Origin: Sphingomonas sp. UBA978
Lineage (GTDB): Bacteria; Pseudomonadota; Alphaproteobacteria; Sphingomonadales; Sphingomonadaceae
Length of the DNA stretch: 64,000 nt
Direction: 5' to 3'
Assembly: GCF_002292295.1 (NCBI RefSeq)
Contig: NZ_DBBS01000010.1
Span: 93,907 to 157,906 of the forward strand
A program made the position numbers and the translations under genes. The notes under the pieces are model-generated. The model ran no database searches. It saw only the letters and a program-made list of their open reading frames with translations, and had not been told where the DNA came from. Of this stretch, positions 43,479 to 56,368 are shown piece after piece; within the stretch, counting starts at the first letter, position 1; each line of letters starts with the position of its first letter.

Positions 43479-46292
43479 TCATCCCTCGGTGCCGATGATG
43501 TCGCGGATGCGGGTCGCCAGTGCGTCGATGGCGAAGGGCTTGGTTATCATCGCCATGCCCGGATCGAGGAAGCCGTTGGCGACCGCCGCATTTTCCGCAT
43601 AGCCGGTCATGAACAGCACCTTCAGCCCCGGCCGGTGCTGGCGCGCGGCATCGGCGAGCTGGCGGCCGTTCAGCCCGGGCAGGCCGACGTCGGTGACGAG
43701 CAGGTCGATGTGCAGCGACGATTGCAGCAGCTGGAGCCCGGAGGGGCCGTCGCTCGCCTCGATCGCGCGATAGCCGAGCTCCTGCAGCAGTTCGACGACG
43801 AGGTCGCGCACCGCGGTTTCGTCCTCGACGACGAGCACCACCTCGCCATGTTCGGCGCGATGCTCCTCCGTCAGGCCGGCGGCATCGGCTTCGTCCTGAT
43901 CGGCGGCGCCGTGATGACGCGGCAGGTAGAGCTTGATCGTGCTGCCCTGGCCAAGCTCGGAATAGATGCGCGCATAGCCTTCCGACTGGCGCGCGAAGCC
44001 GTAGATCATCGACAGGCCGAGCCCGGTCCCCTGACCGATCGGCTTGGTGGTGAAGAAGGGTTCGAACGCCTTTTCGATCGTCTCGCGGGTCATGCCCGTG
44101 CCGGTGTCGGTGACGCAGATGCAGACGTACTGGCCGGGGCGGACGTCGCGCTGGCGGGCGGCATAGGCGCCGTCGAGATGCGCGTTGCAGGTCTCGATCG
44201 TCAGGATGCCGCCCGTCGGCATCGCGTCGCGCGCGTTGATCGCGAGGTTGAGGATCGCGCTTTCCAGCTGGTGCGGATCGCACAGCGTCTGCCACAGCCC
44301 GCCGGCGGTGACGATCTCCAGCCGCACGGCCTCGCCGATCGTCCGGCGCAGCAGCTCCTCCATGCCGGTGACCAGCCGGTTGGCGTTGACCGGTTTGGGG
44401 TCGAGCGGCTGGCGGCGCGAGAAGGCGAGCAGCCGGTGCGTCAGCGCGGCGGCGCGGTTGGCGGAGGTCATCGCGGTGGTCGCGTAGCGTTCGATCCTGT
44501 CCAGCTCGCCGCGCGCGATCCGCCGCTGCATCATGTCGAGCGAGCCGATCACCCCGGTCAGCAGATTGTTGAAATCATGCGCGATGCCGCCGGTCAGCTG
44601 GCCGACCGCCTCCATCTTCTGCGCCTGACGCAGCTGTTCCTGCGCCGCTTCCAGCGCGACCTGCCGTTCGCGTTCGGCGGTGACGTCGCGGCCGACCGCA
44701 TGGATCAGGCCGGCGCCGGGCACCGCGGTCCAGGAGATCCAGCGATAGCCGTGGTCGCGGGTGCGATAGCGGTTCTCGAACCGGCCGATCGTCGTGCCGT
44801 CCGACAGGGCCGCCGCCGCATCGGCCGTGGCGGCGCCGTCGTCCGGGTGGACGAGGTCGAGGAACGAGCGGCCGATCAGGTCCTGCTCCTGCCAGCCGAG
44901 CAGCGCGGTCCAGGCGGGATTGACCGCGGTGATCGTGCCCTCGAACTGCGCGACCAGCATGATGTCGGTCGACAGCCGCCACATGCGGTCGCGGTCCGCG
45001 GTGCGCTCGGCGACCTGTGCCTCCAGCGTCTCGTTGAGCTGGCGCAGCTGCTCCTCGGCATTGCGCCGGGCGGAGATGTCGTTGAACAGGATGGCGACGC
45101 GGCGGTCGTCCGCCTCGCCGATGCGGAAGGCATAGACGTCGAACCAGCGGCCGAGCGCGATCGATCCCTGTTCGAACCGTTCGGGCACGCCGGTGCGCGC
45201 GACGCGGCCGTAGATGTCGTACCATTCCTCCTCCAGCGCCGGCGCCGCCTCGCGCAGCCAGCGGCCGATCACGTCTTCGGGAAAGCCGGTCTGGCGGTGG
45301 AAGGCGGGGTTCGCCTCGATCACGCGATAGTCGATGCGCGCGTCCAGCCGCACCTCGACGACGCAGAAGCCCGATTCGATCGATTCGAACAGGGTGCGGT
45401 AGCGGGCCTCGCTCTGGCGCAATCGCTCGCCCATCCGGCGGCGTTCGGTGAGGTCGAGCATCGCGCCGATCATGCGCACCGCTGTGCCGGATTCGTCGCG
45501 CAGCACCGTGCCGCGGTCGAGGACATGCGCATGGCTGCCGTCGGCGCGGCGGAAGCGATATTCCGCGGACCAGTTGACCCGGTCGCCGTCCCCATTGCCG
45601 TCGCCGTCGCTGTCGGCCTCTCCGTCGATGACGGCGTGAATGCTGTCGCCGACCCGCTGGCGATCGTCGGGGTGGATGTGGTCGAGCCACCAGTCGGCGT
45701 CGGTGTCGCGCTGCGGATGGCCGAACAGCGTCGCCAGCGCGGCATTCCAGATTACATGGCCGTCGGCTATGCGCCAGTCCCAGACCGCGTCGTTGGTGGC
45801 GCGGGCGACCAGCCGATAGCGCTCCTCGGTTTCGCGCCGCGCCTCTTCGGCGCGATCGCCGCGGCGGGCGCCCGTGTCCTGCGACGGGATGCCCGAGGCG
45901 AAGGCGCCGACGACGGTGCCGTCGGGATCGCACACGGGGGTGCAGGACAGCGCGATGCCGGGCCGGCGATGGCTGGCGGGCTCGCCCGCAAAGGCACGTT
46001 CGATCAGCGGCGCGAGGTCGACGTCGACGGCACGCGCATCGCGGCCGAGCGCCGCGGGATGCCCCGCCAGCCTATCGGCATAGGCATGGTTGTAGATCAG
46101 CGTCCGCTGCGGCCCCCAGGCAACGGCCATCGCCTGGTCCGATGCCAGCATCAGTCCGACCAAGGTCCGCAACGCCGGCGGCCACGCATCGGGCCGCCCG
46201 AGCGGCGAGGCGGACCAGTCGTGCCGTGCGATCGGCACCGCCATGGGGTCACGCATCCGCGCGATCTGTTCATGGAAGGAAGGGGTCGACAT
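43479..46292 (-). CDS. Hybrid sensor histidine kinase/receiver with PAS domains
   Basis: A 937-residue cytosolic signalling protein without transmembrane segments. Order: an N-terminal GAF/PAS-like part (DWSASPLGRPDAWPPALRTLVGLML), three further PAS domains (starting near YRLVARATNDAVWDW, YRTLFESIESGFCVVEV and MWRLSTDIMLVAQFEGTI), a coiled linker, HisKA with GGIAHDFNNLLTGVIG (His572), HATPase (NLAINARDAM, DTGTGMT, GTGLGLSMIYGF) and a C-terminal receiver (Asp868). The start module resembles that of many sphingomonad light- or redox-sensing kinases, but no LOV cysteine motif was seen. An Asp/Gly insert at 225-238 interrupts the first PAS after the N-terminal part. Confidence 0.88.
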   Translation of the reverse strand: MSTPSFHEQIARMRDPMAVPIARHDWSASPLGRPDAWPPALRTLVGLMLASDQAMAVAWGPQRTLIYNHAYADRLAGHPAALGRDARAVDVDLAPLIERAFAGEPASHRRPGIALSCTPVCDPDGTVVGAFASGIPSQDTGARRGDRAEEARRETEERYRLVARATNDAVWDWRIADGHVIWNAALATLFGHPQRDTDADWWLDHIHPDDRQRVGDSIHAVIDGEADSDGDGNGDGDRVNWSAEYRFRRADGSHAHVLDRGTVLRDESGTAVRMIGAMLDLTERRRMGERLRQSEARYRTLFESIESGFCVVEVRLDARIDYRVIEANPAFHRQTGFPEDVIGRWLREAAPALEEEWYDIYGRVARTGVPERFEQGSIALGRWFDVYAFRIGEADDRRVAILFNDISARRNAEEQLRQLNETLEAQVAERTADRDRMWRLSTDIMLVAQFEGTITAVNPAWTALLGWQEQDLIGRSFLDLVHPDDGAATADAAAALSDGTTIGRFENRYRTRDHGYRWISWTAVPGAGLIHAVGRDVTAERERQVALEAAQEQLRQAQKMEAVGQLTGGIAHDFNNLLTGVIGSLDMMQRRIARGELDRIERYATTAMTSANRAAALTHRLLAFSRRQPLDPKPVNANRLVTGMEELLRRTIGEAVRLEIVTAGGLWQTLCDPHQLESAILNLAINARDAMPTGGILTIETCNAHLDGAYAARQRDVRPGQYVCICVTDTGTGMTRETIEKAFEPFFTTKPIGQGTGLGLSMIYGFARQSEGYARIYSELGQGSTIKLYLPRHHGAADQDEADAAGLTEEHRAEHGEVVLVVEDETAVRDLVVELLQELGYRAIEASDGPSGLQLLQSSLHIDLLVTDVGLPGLNGRQLADAARQHRPGLKVLFMTGYAENAAVANGFLDPGMAMITKPFAIDALATRIRDIIGTEG

Positions 46293-46520
46293 GCCGGGCT
46301 CACCATCCTCTCGCGCCAGCGCCGATGCAACCGGTTACGTGGCGGTCCTTAGGTGATCGCCAAAGCGACGCAATCGATCGGCAGGGTTTGGAAAAGATTT
46401 TACCGGGGCCCCGATCACAACCGCGCCGCGCCCCGCAGATCAGCGGAGAGAGCAGGACCCGCCGATTCGATCGATACTATCGCTCTCTACTGTCCGCGGA
46501 TCACCCGCGGGCAGGAGAAA

Positions 46521-46607
46521 TGGTGCCCAGAAGAGGACTCGAACCTCCACGACCTTGCGATCGCCAGCACCTGAAGCTGGTGCGTCTACCAATTCCGCCA
46601 TCTGGGC
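46521..46607 (-). tRNA. tRNA-Leu (CAG anticodon)
   Basis: The 87-base gene includes an encoded CCA end. The acceptor stem pairs GCCCAGA with TCTGGGC. The D-arm has GGCGGAATTGGTAGACGC, the anticodon stem CCAGC/GCTGG closes the loop TTCAGGT with anticodon CAG, the long variable arm is that of class II tRNAs, and the T-arm contains GGTTCGAGTCC. It decodes CUG, a dominant leucine codon in this GC-rich DNA. Confidence 0.96.
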
Positions 46608-46624
46608 ACGGGGTAGGCGGCGGC

Positions 46625-46653
46625 CTTTAGGGGGCGGTCGCTGCGCTTGTCAA
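46625..46653 (-). promoter_or_regulatory. Promoter of tRNA-Leu
   Basis: On the minus strand a consensus TTGACA (46653-46648), a 17 bp spacer and CTAAAG (46630-46625) end 17 bases before the mature tRNA 5' end, a typical distance for a tRNA promoter. Confidence 0.55.
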
Positions 46654-46715
46654 CACGGGTTTCGCCGGGCAAGGGGCGGATTGTCAGGAAAGCGACGAAA
46701 AAAGGCTGCAGGCGC

Positions 46716-47645
46716 ATGAAGGACAAGCTGGTTACGATCTTCGGGGGCGGCGGCTTCGTCGGCCGCTATGTGGTGCAGGCGTTGCTGCGCGGCGGCGCGC
46801 GCGTGCGCATCGCCGAGCGCGATCCGCGCCACGCCTGGTTCCTGAAGCCGCTGGGCGGGCTGGGCCAGACGCAATTCGTCGCCGCCGACGTGACGCTGTC
46901 CGACACGGTGCGGCGCGCAGTCGCCGGGGCGGACGTGGTCATCAACATGGTCGGCGTGCTCGCCGGCGATTTCGAGCGCATCCATGTCGCCGGCGCGCGC
47001 AACGTCGCCGAGGCGGCGGCCGGCGCCGGCGTCGCCAGCCTCGTCCATATGTCGGCGATCGGCGCCGACAGCGCCGCGCCGTCGGCCTATGGCAGCAGCA
47101 AGGGCCGCGGCGAGGAGGCCGTCCGTGCGGCGTTCCCGGGTGCCGCGATCATCCGCCCGTCGATCGTGTTCGGGCGCGAGGACCAGTTCATCAACCGCTT
47201 CGCCGCGATGATCGGCAAGTCGCCGGTGGTGCCGGTGCTGCGCGCGCCGGTGAAGTTCCAGCCGGTGTTCGCCGGCGACGTCGGCGAAGCGATGGCGCAG
47301 GCGAGCGATCCGCGCTTCGCCGGGCAGACGTTCGAACTGGGCGGCCCCGACGTGATGAGCATGGGCGAGATCATTCGCTGGATCGCCCGGACGATCGGCA
47401 AGTCGCCCTCGATCGTCGAACTGCCCGATGCGGCGGGGTCGCTGCTCGCCAGCCTGCCGTTCGCACCGATCAGCAAGGACCAGTGGCTGATGCTCCAGCG
47501 CGACACTGTGGTCGCGCCGGGCGCGGCCGGGCTGGACGCGCTCGGCGTCGAGGCGACGCCGCTGCAGGCGGTCGCGCCCGAATGGCTCGTCCGCTTCCGC
47601 CGCACCGGCCGTTTCGGCCGTCGCGCCGAAACGCTCGCCGCTTAA
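46716..47645 (+). CDS. NDUFA9-like NAD(P)-binding protein (atypical SDR)
   Basis: A 309-residue atypical short-chain dehydrogenase. Rossmann glycine motif VTIFGGGGFVGRYVVQALL, dinucleotide-binding Arg/Asp (RIAERDP), VINMVGVLAGDFERIHVAGARNVAEAA, VHMSAIGADSAAPSAYGSSKG (Tyr-x-x-x-Lys with Ser) and a C-terminal FQPVFAGDVGEAMAQA. This is the family of the complex I accessory subunit NDUFA9, common in alphaproteobacteria. ATG 46716 follows AAGG. It lies 15 bp before uppP, perhaps co-transcribed. Redox substrate unknown. Confidence 0.82.
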   Translation: MKDKLVTIFGGGGFVGRYVVQALLRGGARVRIAERDPRHAWFLKPLGGLGQTQFVAADVTLSDTVRRAVAGADVVINMVGVLAGDFERIHVAGARNVAEAAAGAGVASLVHMSAIGADSAAPSAYGSSKGRGEEAVRAAFPGAAIIRPSIVFGREDQFINRFAAMIGKSPVVPVLRAPVKFQPVFAGDVGEAMAQASDPRFAGQTFELGGPDVMSMGEIIRWIARTIGKSPSIVELPDAAGSLLASLPFAPISKDQWLMLQRDTVVAPGAAGLDALGVEATPLQAVAPEWLVRFRRTGRFGRRAETLAA

Positions 47646-47660
47646 CCTACGGGAACTGCC

Positions 47661-48458
47661 ATGGACCTCCTCACCGTCATCCTCCTCGGCATCGTCGAGG
47701 GGGTCACCGAGTTCCTGCCCGTCTCGTCGACCGGGCATCTGATCCTCGCCGGTACGCTGCTCGGCGTGCAGGACAAGGCGACCGCGACGTTCGACATCGT
47801 CATCCAGCTGGGCGCGATCCTGGCGGTGGTGGTGCTCTACTGGCGCCGGTTCTGGGACGTCGCCGTCGGCCTGTTCGCCGGCCAGCCCAAATCCTGGGCG
47901 TTCGTCCGCAATATCGCGTTGGGCTTCATTCCCGCCGCGGTGATCGGCCTCGTCGTCTACAAGGCGGTCAAGGCGTTGCTCGAAAGCCCGACCGTGGTCG
48001 CGGTCGCGCTGATCGTCGGCGGCGTCGCGATCCTCGCGATCGAGCGGATGGTGAAGCAGCCGCGCTACGACACGGTCGAGGCGATGCCGTGGAAGACCTC
48101 GCTCGGCGTCGGCGTGATCCAGTGCATCTCGATGATCCCCGGCGTCAGCCGCTCGGGCGCGACGATCATGGGCGCGCTGAGCCTGGGCGTCGACCGGCGC
48201 GCGGCGGCGGAATTCTCGTTCTTCCTCGCAATCCCGACGATGCTGGCGGCGTCCGGCTACGACCTGCTCAAGTCGGGCGCGGCGCTGGGCGAGGGCGAAT
48301 GGCTGAGCATCGCGATCGGCTTCGTGGTGTCGTTCATCGTCGCGCTGGTGGTGATCCGCTGGTTCGTCGGCATCGTCAGCCGCCACGGCTTCGCGCCCTT
48401 CGCCTGGTACCGGATCGTCGTCGGTGCCATCGCGCTGATCGCGCTGCAAATGCGATAG
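47661..48458 (+). CDS. uppP: Undecaprenyl-diphosphatase
   Basis: Integral membrane phosphatase of 265 residues that recycles the undecaprenyl carrier of peptidoglycan and polysaccharide synthesis and confers bacitracin tolerance. The BacA/UppP signatures EGVTEFLPVSSTGHLIL (residues 13-29) and MIPGVSRSGATIMGAL, carrying the catalytic Glu and Arg/Ser residues, are intact among seven or eight hydrophobic helices. Length equals the family norm. Confidence 0.95.
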   Translation: MDLLTVILLGIVEGVTEFLPVSSTGHLILAGTLLGVQDKATATFDIVIQLGAILAVVVLYWRRFWDVAVGLFAGQPKSWAFVRNIALGFIPAAVIGLVVYKAVKALLESPTVVAVALIVGGVAILAIERMVKQPRYDTVEAMPWKTSLGVGVIQCISMIPGVSRSGATIMGALSLGVDRRAAAEFSFFLAIPTMLAASGYDLLKSGAALGEGEWLSIAIGFVVSFIVALVVIRWFVGIVSRHGFAPFAWYRIVVGAIALIALQMR

Positions 48459-48496
48459 GACCGAAAAGCACCCTAAATTATGGCCTTGAGAGGTTG

Positions 48497-48513
48497 TTGC
48501 GAAGCGGTCGCAA
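48497..48513. promoter_or_regulatory. Palindrome upstream of gltD
   Basis: TTGCGAAGCGGTCGCAA has perfect 6 bp arms around 5 bases and lies about 100 bp before gltD and 39 bp after uppP. It could be a regulator site for nitrogen-responsive control of glutamate synthase or a weak hairpin; it lacks a T-run, so a terminator is unlikely. Confidence 0.3.
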
Positions 48514-48611
48514 AGAAAAGCACCAAAACAAGGGCAGCATTGCTTGCCAATAGGCCATTTTGTGCGTGACATGGCGCCTCCACCTTCGTAGCGGCGACGT
48601 CAGGAGGCCCC

Positions 48612-50045
48612 ATGGCGCACGATTCGATGCTCAAGTTCGTTGGCCGCCCGCAGGCCTATCCGGCCAAGCGCGAGGCGGATATCCGGGCGGAGGACTTCGC
48701 CGAGATCGCCGCGCGCTATGCGCCGCCGGCCGCGGAGGATCAGGCCGGGCGCTGCTCGCAATGCGGCGTGCCCTATTGCTCGGTCCATTGCCCGCTCCAC
48801 AACCATATCCCCGACTGGCTGCGCCTGACCGCCGAGGGCCGGCTGCGCGAGGCCTATGAGCTGAGCAACGCGACCTCGACCATGCCCGAGATCTGCGGCC
48901 GCATCTGCCCGCAGGACCGGTTGTGCGAGGGCAATTGCGTGATCGAATTCACCGGCCACGGCGCGGTGACGATCGGGTCGGTCGAGAAGTTCATCACCGA
49001 CACCGCCTGGGAAGAGGGCTGGGTCGAACCGCTCGTCGCCGGGCCGGCTCGTGGCCAGTCGGTCGCGGTGATCGGCGCCGGACCCGCGGGCCTGACCGCG
49101 GCGGAATATCTGCGCGGCCACGGCTATGACGTCCACGTCTACGATCGCCACGATCGCGCCGGCGGACTGCTGACCTATGGCATCCCCGGCTTCAAGCTGG
49201 AGAAGCCGGTCGTCATGCGCCGGGTCGAGCGGCTGAAGGCGGGCGGCATCGTCTTCCACGAAGGCTTCAGCGTCGGCGAACAGGCGAGCCTCGACGCCCT
49301 ACGCCAGCAGCATGATGCGGTGCTGATCGCGACCGGCGTCTACAAGGCGCGCGCGCTCGACGTCGTGGGCGGGGGCGACGATCGCGTCGTGGCGGCGCTC
49401 GACTATCTGATCGCGTCGAACCGCAAGGGCTTCGGCGATGCCGTCCCGGCATTCGATGGCGGCGCGCTCAATGCCGAGGGCAAGCATGTCGTCGTGATCG
49501 GCGGCGGCGACACCGCGATGGACTGCGTCCGTACCGCGATCCGCCAGGGCGCGGCATCGGTGAAGTGCCTGTACCGTCGCGATCGCACCAACATGCCCGG
49601 CAGCCAGCGCGAGGTGACCAATGCCGAGGAGGAGGGCGCGGAGTTCGTCTGGCTCTCGGCCCCCGCCGCCTTCGACAGCGACGGGACGGTCCGCGCGCGC
49701 AAGATGCGGCTCGGCGCGCCCGACGCCAGCGGCCGCCGCGCGCCGGAGCCGGACCCGAGCGGCGACTTCACGCTCCAGGCGGATCTGGTGGTGAAGGCAT
49801 TGGGCTTCGACGCCGAGGATCTGCCCGCGCTGTTCGGCGCGCCCGAACTCGGGGTGAGCCGCTGGGGCACGGTGCTGGTCGACGGCAAGACGCTGATGAC
49901 CAGCCTCGACGGCGTCTTCGCGGCGGGCGACATCGTCCGCGGCGCGAGCCTGGTGGTCTGGGCGATCCGCGACGGCCGCGACGTCGCCGCGACGATGCAC
50001 AAATGGCTGAAGACGAAGGCCAAGGCCGGGAAGGTGGCGGCGTGA
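48612..50045 (+). CDS. gltD: Glutamate synthase (NADPH) small subunit
   Basis: Supplies electrons from NADPH to the large subunit of GOGAT. The 477-residue protein has the N-terminal cysteine clusters CSQCGVPYCSVHCPLHNHIPDW (Cys48, 51, 56, 60) and CGRICPQDRLCEGNC for iron-sulfur centres. It also has the FAD-binding VAVIGAGPAGLTAAEYLRG, the NADPH-binding VVVIGGGDTAMDCVRTA and the final GVFAAGDIVRGASLVVWAIRDGR. A GTCAGGAGG ribosome site lies upstream. It is followed by gltB 44 bp later, the small-then-large order. Confidence 0.95.
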   Translation: MAHDSMLKFVGRPQAYPAKREADIRAEDFAEIAARYAPPAAEDQAGRCSQCGVPYCSVHCPLHNHIPDWLRLTAEGRLREAYELSNATSTMPEICGRICPQDRLCEGNCVIEFTGHGAVTIGSVEKFITDTAWEEGWVEPLVAGPARGQSVAVIGAGPAGLTAAEYLRGHGYDVHVYDRHDRAGGLLTYGIPGFKLEKPVVMRRVERLKAGGIVFHEGFSVGEQASLDALRQQHDAVLIATGVYKARALDVVGGGDDRVVAALDYLIASNRKGFGDAVPAFDGGALNAEGKHVVVIGGGDTAMDCVRTAIRQGAASVKCLYRRDRTNMPGSQREVTNAEEEGAEFVWLSAPAAFDSDGTVRARKMRLGAPDASGRRAPEPDPSGDFTLQADLVVKALGFDAEDLPALFGAPELGVSRWGTVLVDGKTLMTSLDGVFAAGDIVRGASLVVWAIRDGRDVAATMHKWLKTKAKAGKVAA

Positions 50046-50089
50046 CCGACGTTCCGACGATGATGACGCCCGGCAGGGAAGGCGAAACC

Positions 50090-54613
<4,524 letters not shown>

Positions 54614-54617
54614 TGGA

Positions 54618-55007
54618 TCACAGCGCGGACCGGATATCGGTCCGCGCGAAATCCTCGCCTTTGTAGAGCAGGGGGCAACCCGCGACGTGTGCCACCGCAT
54701 AGGCCATGCAGTCGCCGTAGTTGAGCGATGCGGGATGCCGCCCCTTGCCGAAGCGATCGAAGGCGGCGGTGGCTGCGGCAAGATGCTTGGCATCGAAGTC
54801 AATTCGTTCGACACCTGACAGAATGGCGGCCAACGATGCACGGGCGGCGGAATCGCCAACCTTGTTCGTGGTCACGAGATGCAGTTCGAGCTCCGTCGGA
54901 CGACCGATCAGCAGTCGTGCCGCATCGGACATTCGCCGGGCAAACCGTTCGGCGTCCGGCTCGTGACGCAACAGCGCGACGATGGCCGACGTGTCGAGCG
55001 CAATCAT
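54618..55007 (-). CDS. vapC: VapC-like PIN-domain toxin
   Basis: A 129-residue PIN-domain endoribonuclease, toxin of a type II module. Acidic residues are present: Asp5 in ALDTSAIVALL, a Glu in RPTELELHL (39 or 41), Asp99 in NYGDCMAYAVA and Asp119 in YKGEDF. The start overlaps the antitoxin stop (ATGA), the usual antitoxin-first arrangement. It ends 5 bp from the convergent gltB stop. The RNA target cannot be predicted. Confidence 0.88.
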   Translation of the reverse strand: MIALDTSAIVALLRHEPDAERFARRMSDAARLLIGRPTELELHLVTTNKVGDSAARASLAAILSGVERIDFDAKHLAAATAAFDRFGKGRHPASLNYGDCMAYAVAHVAGCPLLYKGEDFARTDIRSAL

Positions 55008-55258
55008 GTCGGCAGACCGTTTTCGTCATAACCGAGAATCTCATCCGGCGTCCGCGGATCGATCATCGGTGCGGCGGCGAAAATGGCCTGCGCTTCCCGC
55101 ACCCTGGCCATGAAACCGGCCTTGCGTTCCGCTTCGCGATCACGCTGCAACTCGTTGCACACGGCCATGCCGATGGCGTCCGTCAGGGACAGACCGCGGC
55201 TCGCCGCCAGTTCACGGATCGCCTGTTCATAGGCGTCATGCTTGATGTTGATGCCCAT
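55004..55258 (-). CDS. vapB: VapB-like antitoxin (Rv0623/PSK-type)
   Basis: An 84-residue antitoxin. The N-terminal part GINIKHDAYEQAIRELAASRGLSLTDAIG is a ribbon-helix-helix-like element of the Rv0623 (PSK transcription factor) family; the C-terminal part, with ERKAGFMARVREAQAIF and DPRTPDEILGYDENGLP, would wrap the toxin. ATG 55258 fits family length; an ATG at 55300 would add 14 residues across the operator region and is less likely. It probably represses its own promoter. Confidence 0.85.
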   Translation of the reverse strand: MGINIKHDAYEQAIRELAASRGLSLTDAIGMAVCNELQRDREAERKAGFMARVREAQAIFAAAPMIDPRTPDEILGYDENGLPT

Positions 55259-55266
55259 CGCGCCGC

Positions 55267-55297
55267 TTTCTAGAAAACCCAGCCTCAATTTATAGAA
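55267..55297. promoter_or_regulatory. Putative vapBC operator pair and -10 element
   Basis: A perfect palindrome TTTCTAGAAA (55267-55276) and a related imperfect one, TTTATAGAA (55289-55297), have centres 22 bp apart, about two helical turns, as expected for two antitoxin dimers. On the minus strand the second overlaps a -10-like TATAAA. Confidence 0.5.
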
Positions 55298-55355
55298 CAC
55301 CCGCCGGAACGCAACGGCTTCACCTCCACGCCACGATTGGCCTACAGGTGCCGAT

Positions 55356-56030
55356 ATGTGGCAGCTTTACCAATTCCCCCTGTGTCCGTTCAGTCGCAAG
55401 GTCCGCCTGCTGCTCGGCGAGAAGGGCATCGGCTATGAGCTGGTGCGCGAATCGCCTTGGGATCGGCGCGACGAATTCATGGACATGAACCCCGCCGGAG
55501 AAACGCCGGTGATGGTCGATGCCTCCCGCCCCGGCGCGCCGCTGATCGATTCGATGGCGATTTGCGAATATTTCGAGGAAACCGTCGACAAGGCGGCAAC
55601 GATCAACGGCACCGCCGCCAACCGCGCCGAAATCCGCCGGCTGGTGACGTGGTTCGACACGCATTTCTATCGCGACGTCACCGGGCCGCTGTTGCACGAG
55701 CGCGTCGTGAAGCGGCTCGCGCATCGCGCCGCGCCCGACGCCAAGGGACTGCGAGAGGCGATGAAGGCGGCGGTCAGCCATCTGGATTACACCGATTATC
55801 TGCTCGATCACCGTAACTGGCTGGGCGGCGCGACGATGAGCCTCGCCGATCTCGCCGCCGCGGCGCAGATCTCGGTCGCCGACTATCTCGGCGGCATCGA
55901 CTGGAAGGGGCATGACCAGACCGCGCGCTGGTATCGCGGCTTCAAGAGCCGGCCGAGCTTCCGGCCGTTGCTGTCCGAACGTATGGAGATGATCGCTCCG
56001 CCGGTGCATTATGACAATGTCGACTTCTGA
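55356..56030 (+). CDS. fzlA: Glutathione S-transferase-fold protein, FzlA-like
   Basis: A 224-residue GST-fold protein. N-terminal thioredoxin-like part WQLYQFPLCPFSRKVRLLLGEKG and MNPAGETPVM, helical C-terminal half with GGATMSLADLAAAAQISVADYLGG. The start sequence and SPWDRRDEFMDMNPAGETP strongly recall, from memory, the alphaproteobacterial FzlA, which binds FtsZ and promotes constriction; that protein lacks glutathione activity. The gene symbol is therefore provisional; a general GST is the alternative. The 3' end overlaps the next gene by 20 bases. Confidence 0.7.
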   Translation: MWQLYQFPLCPFSRKVRLLLGEKGIGYELVRESPWDRRDEFMDMNPAGETPVMVDASRPGAPLIDSMAICEYFEETVDKAATINGTAANRAEIRRLVTWFDTHFYRDVTGPLLHERVVKRLAHRAAPDAKGLREAMKAAVSHLDYTDYLLDHRNWLGGATMSLADLAAAAQISVADYLGGIDWKGHDQTARWYRGFKSRPSFRPLLSERMEMIAPPVHYDNVDF

Positions 56031-56364
56031 TCCCATCGCCTTCGCCGATTTCGAGGCGGTCGATATTCGCGTCGGCACGATCGTCGCCGCCGAGCCCTTC
56101 CCGGAGGCGCGCAAGCCGGCGTTCAAGCTGCGTATCGATTTCGGTGCGGCGATCGGCGTCAAGAAATCCTCCGCGCAGATCACCGAACATTATACGCCCG
56201 ACACGCTCGTCGGGCGGCAGGTGGCGGCGGTGGTCAACTTCGCGCCGCGGCAGATCGGGCCTTTCATGTCGGAGGTGCTGACGCTGGGCTTTTCCGATGC
56301 GGACGGCAAGGTGGTGCTGATCGGCCCCAGCCTGCCGGTGCCGAACGGCGGCCGGTTGTTCTGA
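56011..56364 (+). CDS. csaA: CsaA-like tRNA-binding domain protein
   Basis: A 117-residue stand-alone EMAP/tRNA-binding OB-fold protein. ADFEAVDIRVGTIVAAEPFPEARKPAFKL and GVKKSSAQITEHYTPDTLVGRQVAAVVNF are characteristic of CsaA, a secretion-related chaperone in Bacillus. The end GPFMSEVLTLGFSDADGKVVLIGPS is also typical. It starts inside the GST gene (ATG 56011 or 56017), so translation is likely coupled. Role in Gram-negatives is not established. Confidence 0.88.
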   Translation: MTMSTSDPIAFADFEAVDIRVGTIVAAEPFPEARKPAFKLRIDFGAAIGVKKSSAQITEHYTPDTLVGRQVAAVVNFAPRQIGPFMSEVLTLGFSDADGKVVLIGPSLPVPNGGRLF

Positions 56365-56368
56365 CCGG

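Noticed and set aside
46494..46510. CCGCGG-N5-CCGCGG hairpin just downstream of tRNA-Leu as terminator
   Set aside because: Short stem and no T-run on the tRNA strand; could be chance in GC-rich DNA.
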